Source: Streptomyces narbonensis (GTDB lineage: Bacteria > Actinomycetota > Actinomycetes > Streptomycetales > Streptomycetaceae). From it: 64,000 nucleotides of DNA. The notes below the pieces were generated by a model. The model was given only the letters and a program-made list of their open reading frames with translations. It was not told the DNA's origin and did not search any database. Positions 58,748 through 64,000 of this stretch are shown piece by piece; position 1 is the first letter of the stretch; every line of letters begins with the position of its first letter. The stretch lies in NCBI RefSeq assembly GCF_014649015.1, contig NZ_BMSF01000008.1, positions 124,001 through 188,000 of the forward strand, in the 5' to 3' direction. The position numbers were made by a program, and so were the translations under genes.

Positions 58748-59173
58748 ATGCTGCGCCGTCTCGTCCTCGCGACCCTCGCCACCACCGCCGCAGGGAGCGC
58801 CGGATTCGGCCCCCTGCCGCCGCTGCCCCTGCTCTCCCCGCCCGACACGCTGACCGTGACCGTCGCCGAGAGCGGCCGGCCCGGTGCCGACGGCACCTTC
58901 GAGCTGACCTGCGGCGACCGGGCCGGCGGGACACACCCGGACGCCGAGGACGCTTGCGCGCGTCTGGAGGACCACGCGCAGGCGGGCACGGACCCGTTCG
59001 AGGCCGTTCCGCAGGACGCGATGTGCACCCAGGTGTACGGCGGCACCGCCGTCGCACACGTCACCGGAACCTGGCAGGGCCGCAAGATCGACTCCCGGTT
59101 CTCCCGCGTCAACGGCTGCGAGATCGCCCGCTGGACCGACCTCCAGCCGGTGCTCCCCGCCCTGGGGCGATGA
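58748..59173 (+). CDS. SSI-family secreted protease inhibitor, 141 aa
   Basis: Signal peptide, then a Streptomyces subtilisin inhibitor-like domain. The four cysteines C55, C70, C93 and C124 match the two disulfides of the family, and the reactive loop is C93-T-Q95-V-Y. By analogy with SSI (Cys-Pro-Met-Val), the P1 residue is Gln95, unusual for inhibitors of subtilisin or trypsin, which carry Met, Lys or Arg. ATG at 58748. Inhibits extracellular or self proteases by family. Confidence 0.88.
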   Translation: MLRRLVLATLATTAAGSAGFGPLPPLPLLSPPDTLTVTVAESGRPGADGTFELTCGDRAGGTHPDAEDACARLEDHAQAGTDPFEAVPQDAMCTQVYGGTAVAHVTGTWQGRKIDSRFSRVNGCEIARWTDLQPVLPALGR

Positions 59174-59323
59174 CGCCGGAGAGGCCCGGACGGCGACTCT
59201 GGCAACGAACGGCGGGCGGCGGCTCCCTTAGACTCCCCGTGACAGGCTGCGGCCCGAGGGGCAAGATGGGGCCCGCCTGCCGACAGGCAAGCACGTGCAG
59301 TGGGTCAGGGAGGAACCGTCGTC

Positions 59324-62300
59324 GTGAGCAGCAGGCCATCCCGGGGCGCTGCTCGCCTCGCAGCCATACTCGACGCCCTGCCCGACGGCCTCGTGCTCGT
59401 CAATTGCAACGGCACGGTCGTCAACGCCAACACGATCGCCCTCGGCATGTTCGAGACGCCCGGCACCGCGCTCGTCGGCCGTGGCCTGCTCGACCTGCTG
59501 CCCGGCTTCGACTCGCGCCTCATCCCCGGCTCCATGCGCCGCCCCGAAGGCACCGACGAGCGCGGACGCACCAAGCCGACCCGGATGATCGCCCGCCGCA
59601 CTGACGGCGGAGAGTTCCCCGTCGAGGTGACCAGCGCCAGCCTGGAGGACGGCCGCGAGGCCTACGACTCGTACAGCGGCTACACAGGCGACGAACTCCT
59701 CATGCTCGTCGTACGGGACCTCACCGGCACCCTCGACACCGAGGCCGAACTCGCCCGCTCGCAGCGCCAGACCGAGATGATCCTGCGCGCCGCCGCCGAG
59801 GGCGTCGTCGGCACGGACACCGACGGCCGGGTCGTCCTCGTCAACCCCGCCGCCGCGCAGATCCTCGGCTACCGCGCCGGCGAGCTCGGCGGCCAGGAGC
59901 TGCACCCGCTGATCCTCGCCACCCGCGCCGACGGCGAGCCCTTCCCGTACGAGGAGTCCCCGCTCGCCGACACCCTCAAGTCCGGGCGCAAGCACCGCGT
60001 CCGCGGGCAGGTGCTGTGGGCGAAGAAGGGCGACCGGGTGCCGGTCGACCTCACGACCGCTCCCGTGCGCGACGGCGACCAGCTCGTCGGCGCCGTGATG
60101 ACCTTCACCGACCGCAGGCCGTACGAACAGCTCGCCGAGGAGCACGCCGCCGAGCTCGCCGACCGCGCCGAGCGGCACGCCGCGGAGCTCGCCGACCGCG
60201 CCGAGCGGCACGCCGCGGAGCTCGCCGACCGCGCGGAGCGGCACGCGGTCGAGCGCGAGAAGCAGCAGGAGCGGTACGCCTCGCTGGCCGCCCGGCACGA
60301 GCAGCTGACCGCCGTCCTCGCCGAGTCCCTGCGCGGCCCGCTGGAGGAGCTGCGCGGCCGGCTGGGCGCGCTCGCCGCCGACGACGCCGGGCAGCTGTGG
60401 CCCGAGGCCAACCAGGTGCTGCACCATCTGACCGCCGGATACGCCCGGATGACGGCGCTCGTGGACAACGTCCTGGCCTACCAGCGCCTCGACTCGGGCG
60501 CGGAGGAGCTCGACCGGCGGGTCGCGCTCCTCGACGGGGTCGTGACGGCCGGCATCGACGCCGCCGTCGAGCTGATCGGGCCCGGCCGCGCGCAGTTCGC
60601 CGTGCACGCACCGCCGATCGAGGCCGAGGTCGACCCCGACCGGCTCGCGACCGCGCTCGCGCACCTCGTCGCGGACGTCGCCGGCGTCGACGCGACCGGC
60701 CAGAACCGGGCCGCGGCGCAGGGCGCAGGGCCGGTCGACTCCACGATCGTCGTCGCGGCCGCCCAGCGCGGAGACGTCGTACGCATCGAGGTGCGCGGGC
60801 CGTACGCGGGCGGCGACCCCGTCCACGGGCCCGTCGTGCGCGGGATCGTGGCGGCGCACGGCGGTGTCGTGCAGACCCACGAGGTCCCGGGGACGAGCGG
60901 CGGCGCGTACGTCCTCGAGGTCCCGCTCGGGGCCGGGCGGGGCACGGTCCCCTCGACTGCTCCCGCGATTGTTCCCGCTCCGCCGTCCGCTCCTGCGTCT
61001 CCTCCTGCTCCTGCGTCTCCTCCTGCTTCCGCGTCTCCCCCCGCATCCGCGTCTCCTCCTGCTTCCGCGGCCGTTGCCTCTCCCGCCGTGCAGGCGCAGG
61101 ACGCCGGCGTGCGGGAGCTCCCCGCCCTGCCCGCGCAGGCCACGGGCACGGAGGGGGAGACCTCGGGCGGGGGGCGCCGCCGGGCGCGGCGCGCCTCGAC
61201 GGACGCCTTCCTGGAGAGCCCGGTCGCCCCTGGGTCCGCCGAGCCGGGCGGCCGACGCCGTGCCCGTACGAGCGAGTCCTCCGGCCCCGCCGAGCTGATC
61301 CCCGCCCAGCAGAACGCCGGCGCCGACGGCTCCGCCATGGCCGCGCTCCCGGCTTCCGCGCCCGCCGTGCTTCCCTCGGCGACAGGGCCCGTCGCCCTTC
61401 CCGCCGCCGCACCCGCCGTCGAGCCCACCGGGCGACGCCGGGGCCGGCCCGCCGAGGGCTCCGTGGTGACCGCCGCCGAGGGCGCGCAGGGGCGGGCCGC
61501 GCTGGGCGCCGCCGTGCCTCCGCAGGGTGTCGCCGCCGCCGAGCACCTGAGCGCGCCCGCTGTCGCGCCGGCGCACAACCCCGCCCTGGCCCTGCCCGCC
61601 GTCGCCACCGGCGGCGACGTGCCGACCGCCCCGCCGAGCGGGCGCCGCCGGCGGGCCCTCGCCGCCGCGCAGGAGCGCGCCGCGGCGGCCGAGGCCGGTC
61701 CCCGCACGCCCTTCGCGCTGCCGCCGGCCGACGCGGACCGCCCCGAGGGCGACGACGCGCACACGGCTGCGGCTGCGATTCCTTCTCTCGCTCCCGCTTC
61801 CATGCCGGTTCCGGGCGCGCTCGCGCTGCCGGTCTCCGACGAGGGGCAGCACGAGGCCGTACGAGGCGTCCCGGGCTCCGACCACACGCCCCCGCAGCCC
61901 CATCCGCACCTCGCGCAGCAGCCTCAGCCCCTGCCCGAGCCGAGAGGCCGCCGCCGCGCCATGGCACCGCCGGCTCCCGTGCCGCCGACGCCCGTGCCGC
62001 CGACGCCCGTGCCGCCGACGCCCGTGCCGCCGACGCCCGTGCCGTCGCCGTCGCCGTCGTCGACGCCGCTGCCGGGTGCCGTCCCGGCAGCCGTACACGC
62101 GCCTGCTCCCGCACCCGCGCCTGCGCCGCAGAGCGGTACCGGTTCCGGGACGGGCACCGGCTCCGTACCGCTGCCGCCCGAACTGCCCATGCCCAGCGCG
62201 ACGCCCAAGGAACCGAAGGACTCGACCCAGGGGCGGGCGTTCAGCGTGCGCACCCTGGGGCAGGGCGTTCCCTTCGTCCCGCCGACGGCCGCTCCCGCTG

Positions 62301-63370
62301 CTTCCGCCGCTCCCGTCGCCGCGATGCCCGCGGCCGCTCCCGTGGCTCCTGCCGCGCCCTCCAACGGCTCCGGGCGGCGGCGCAAACTCGCCACCCCGCC
62401 GGAGGTCGACCCGCCGGCCCCGGCGGCACTCCCCGCACCGGCCGGCGCCGAGAACACGGCCAAGCCGCACCCGCAGCCCTCCCCCGAGGCGGCGCTCGGG
62501 CTCTCCCCGGCCGCCCCCGAGGGCCGTGCCTACGCCATAGGGGCGCCCGCCGAAGGCTCCGCCGAAGGGCCCGAGCCGCTCGACGGCCCCGGCGGCGCGA
62601 TCGAGGTCGCCAACCGCCCCGCGCCGCGGCCCGTCGACGACGAGCTGCCGCCCGAGCCGCTCGACAACCCGCGCCGGCTGCTCGTCTGGCCCGCGCCCGA
62701 CGTCTCCACCCAGCAGGCGCTCAGCGACCGCGGCTACCGTCCGGTGATCGTGCACTCCCGCGAGGAGGTCGACGCCCAGATCGCCGCCTTCCCCGCAGCG
62801 CTCTTCGTCGACCCGCTGACCGGGCCCATCACCCGTACCGCGCTCCAGTCCCTGCGCCAGGCCGCCGTCGCGGCCGAGGTGCCGGTGCTGCTCGCGGCCG
62901 GCCTCGGGCAGGCGACGCGGGAGGCCGCTTACGGCGCCGACCCCGCCGTACTCCTCAAGGCGCTCGCGCCCCGCGACAGCGAGCAGCACCCGTCCCGGGT
63001 CCTGCTGATCGAGGAGCACGACGACATCGCGGAGGCGCTCGCCGCCACGCTGGAGCGGCGCGGGATGCAGGTCTCGCGGGCGGCCACCGACACCGAGGCG
63101 GTCGCGCTGGCCACGGAGACCCGGCCGAACCTCGTCGTGATGGACCTGATGCAGGTCCGGCGCCGACGGGCCGGGATCATCGACTGGCTGCGCGCGAACG
63201 GGCAGTTGAACCGTACGCCACTCGTCGTCTACACCTCGGCCGACCTCGACGAGGAGGAGCTGCCGAAGCTGTCCTCCGGTGAGACGGTCCTCTTCCTCGC
63301 CGAGCGGTCGAACAGCACCGAGGTCCAGGCCCGGATCGTCGACCTGCTCGCGAAGATCGGCACCAACTAG
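59324..63370 (+). CDS. Large PAS-receiver signalling protein with degenerate kinase core, 1348 aa
   Basis: Two PAS domains (about 8-120 and 130-250; ILDALPDGLVLVNCNGTVVN, LRAAAEGVVGTDTDGRVVLV), then a coiled coil with three HAAELADRAER repeats. The histidine-kinase H box is replaced by AVLAESLRGPLEEL with no phosphoacceptor His, and the ATPase-like region (about 410-520) lacks clear N and G boxes. About 520-1130 is Ala/Pro-rich, probably disordered, including VPPTP repeats. The C-terminal receiver-like domain keeps VVMDLM (Asp about 1273) and an acidic EEHDD but lacks the usual Lys. GTG at 59324 has GGGAGG upstream; 59300 is an alternative. Probably a scaffold or sensor acting on another kinase. 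Confidence 0.8.
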   Translation: MSSRPSRGAARLAAILDALPDGLVLVNCNGTVVNANTIALGMFETPGTALVGRGLLDLLPGFDSRLIPGSMRRPEGTDERGRTKPTRMIARRTDGGEFPVEVTSASLEDGREAYDSYSGYTGDELLMLVVRDLTGTLDTEAELARSQRQTEMILRAAAEGVVGTDTDGRVVLVNPAAAQILGYRAGELGGQELHPLILATRADGEPFPYEESPLADTLKSGRKHRVRGQVLWAKKGDRVPVDLTTAPVRDGDQLVGAVMTFTDRRPYEQLAEEHAAELADRAERHAAELADRAERHAAELADRAERHAVEREKQQERYASLAARHEQLTAVLAESLRGPLEELRGRLGALAADDAGQLWPEANQVLHHLTAGYARMTALVDNVLAYQRLDSGAEELDRRVALLDGVVTAGIDAAVELIGPGRAQFAVHAPPIEAEVDPDRLATALAHLVADVAGVDATGQNRAAAQGAGPVDSTIVVAAAQRGDVVRIEVRGPYAGGDPVHGPVVRGIVAAHGGVVQTHEVPGTSGGAYVLEVPLGAGRGTVPSTAPAIVPAPPSAPASPPAPASPPASASPPASASPPASAAVASPAVQAQDAGVRELPALPAQATGTEGETSGGGRRRARRASTDAFLESPVAPGSAEPGGRRRARTSESSGPAELIPAQQNAGADGSAMAALPASAPAVLPSATGPVALPAAAPAVEPTGRRRGRPAEGSVVTAAEGAQGRAALGAAVPPQGVAAAEHLSAPAVAPAHNPALALPAVATGGDVPTAPPSGRRRRALAAAQERAAAAEAGPRTPFALPPADADRPEGDDAHTAAAAIPSLAPASMPVPGALALPVSDEGQHEAVRGVPGSDHTPPQPHPHLAQQPQPLPEPRGRRRAMAPPAPVPPTPVPPTPVPPTPVPPTPVPSPSPSSTPLPGAVPAAVHAPAPAPAPAPQSGTGSGTGTGSVPLPPELPMPSATPKEPKDSTQGRAFSVRTLGQGVPFVPPTAAPAASAAPVAAMPAAAPVAPAAPSNGSGRRRKLATPPEVDPPAPAALPAPAGAENTAKPHPQPSPEAALGLSPAAPEGRAYAIGAPAEGSAEGPEPLDGPGGAIEVANRPAPRPVDDELPPEPLDNPRRLLVWPAPDVSTQQALSDRGYRPVIVHSREEVDAQIAAFPAALFVDPLTGPITRTALQSLRQAAVAAEVPVLLAAGLGQATREAAYGADPAVLLKALAPRDSEQHPSRVLLIEEHDDIAEALAATLERRGMQVSRAATDTEAVALATETRPNLVVMDLMQVRRRRAGIIDWLRANGQLNRTPLVVYTSADLDEEELPKLSSGETVLFLAERSNSTEVQARIVDLLAKIGTN
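60145..60250 (+). repeat. 33-bp tandem repeat coding for a coiled coil
   Basis: Three near-identical 33-bp units coding for HAAELADRAER, 11 residues, the period of a hendecad coiled coil. Confidence 0.85.
61977..62045 (+). repeat. 15-bp tandem repeat coding for Val-Pro-Pro-Thr-Pro
   Basis: GTGCCGCCGACGCCC repeated four times in frame within the disordered part of the PAS protein. Confidence 0.85.
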
Positions 63371-63384
63371 CGGCGGTAGTGGCG

Positions 63385-63430
63385 GACGGAGAAGCGGGGG
63401 AGGGCAGTCGCCCTCCCCCGCTTCTCCGTC
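63385..63430. terminator. Strong bidirectional terminator
   Basis: Perfect 21-bp stem (63385-63405 with 63410-63430), loop AGTC, 15 bp after the PAS protein stop and between convergent genes. Confidence 0.9.
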
Positions 63431-63455
63431 GATGCCCGACGCGGCCGCTCCAGAT

Positions 63456-63553
63456 CCGGCTGCCCGGCTGCCCGGCTGCCCGGCTGCCCGGCTGCCCGGC
63501 TGCCCGGCTGCCCGGCTGCCCGGCTGCCCGGCTGCCCGGCTGCCCGGCTGCCC
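63456..63553. repeat. 8-bp minisatellite GGCTGCCC
   Basis: About twelve uninterrupted copies of GGCTGCCC between the terminator and the ligase stop codon. The unit is not a multiple of three and the array is non-coding. Confidence 0.92.
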
Positions 63554-63565
63554 GGGATGATGCTG

Positions 63566-64000
<435 letters not shown>

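Noticed and set aside
59228..63019. A 1263-codon open frame on the minus strand opposite the PAS protein
   Set aside because: It is Gly/Arg-rich with no domain, and results from the GC bias of the real gene; the plus frame has PAS domains and a ribosome-binding site.
63456..63553. CRISPR array
   Set aside because: The repeats are 8 bp and contiguous with no spacers, and there are no cas genes in the window.

Overview
The window reads as a Streptomyces chromosome segment: very high GC, strong third-position GC bias, GTG/TTG starts and many GTGA/ATGA overlaps. Several genes point to the region flanking oriC: upp, tadA, and an adjacent pair of SigB-type sigma factors that match the sigF-sigN pair of S. 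coelicolor in order and size. A perfect 14-bp ParB-binding parS palindrome at 39256-39269 supports an origin-proximal position. Gene names are used only where sequence and context agree; no database search was possible.

Layout. 1-20 kb is a mixed core/accessory stretch: an ABC permease carrying a rare TTA codon, four efflux or hydrolase modules that each sit beside their own regulator, a MerR-type promoter in front of an aldo/keto reductase, a CsoR/CstR-like sensor, a WrbA quinone reductase with its TetR regulator, a prolyl aminopeptidase, an M28 secreted aminopeptidase and a HerA-like ATPase. 20-28 kb is conserved: LytR_C protein, upp, the tRNA-editing pair tadA plus its associated protein, tRNA-Ser(CGA), sigF, sigN and cell-envelope proteins. 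28-44 kb holds MarR-MFS and MFS-TetR efflux operons, a minus-strand operon of response regulator, histidine kinase, GT2-GtrA and GT39 glycosyltransferases, an amidohydrolase containing parS, a Bro-N protein, a PH-domain protein and a secreted protein.

44115-57984 (13,870 bp) is an actinomycete integrative and conjugative element (AICE) inserted in the 3' end of tRNA-Arg(ACG). It has identical 44-bp att copies at both ends, Xis and a tyrosine integrase next to attR, a Prim-Pol plus DUF3631 ATPase replication module with an iteron-like array, a TraB/FtsK-type DNA translocase followed by a clt-like repeat array, and several Spd-like small proteins. A divergent HTH regulator-PP2C phosphatase pair faces the main operon across a control region with three copies of an 18-bp C7/G7 operator-like site, a near-consensus promoter, an rRNA-type boxA sequence and a roughly 550-nt structured leader. 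The control region is the most novel-looking part of the window.

Right of the element lie the intact tRNA-Arg(ACG), tRNA-Ser(GCT), an SSI-type protease inhibitor, a 1348-residue PAS/receiver protein that lacks the usual histidine-kinase phosphoacceptor, and the C-terminal part of a fatty-acid-CoA ligase. Short tandem repeats are unusually common, both inside genes (hydrolase, TadA, aminopeptidase, GT39, PAS protein) and between them (upp tail, 63.5 kb minisatellite).
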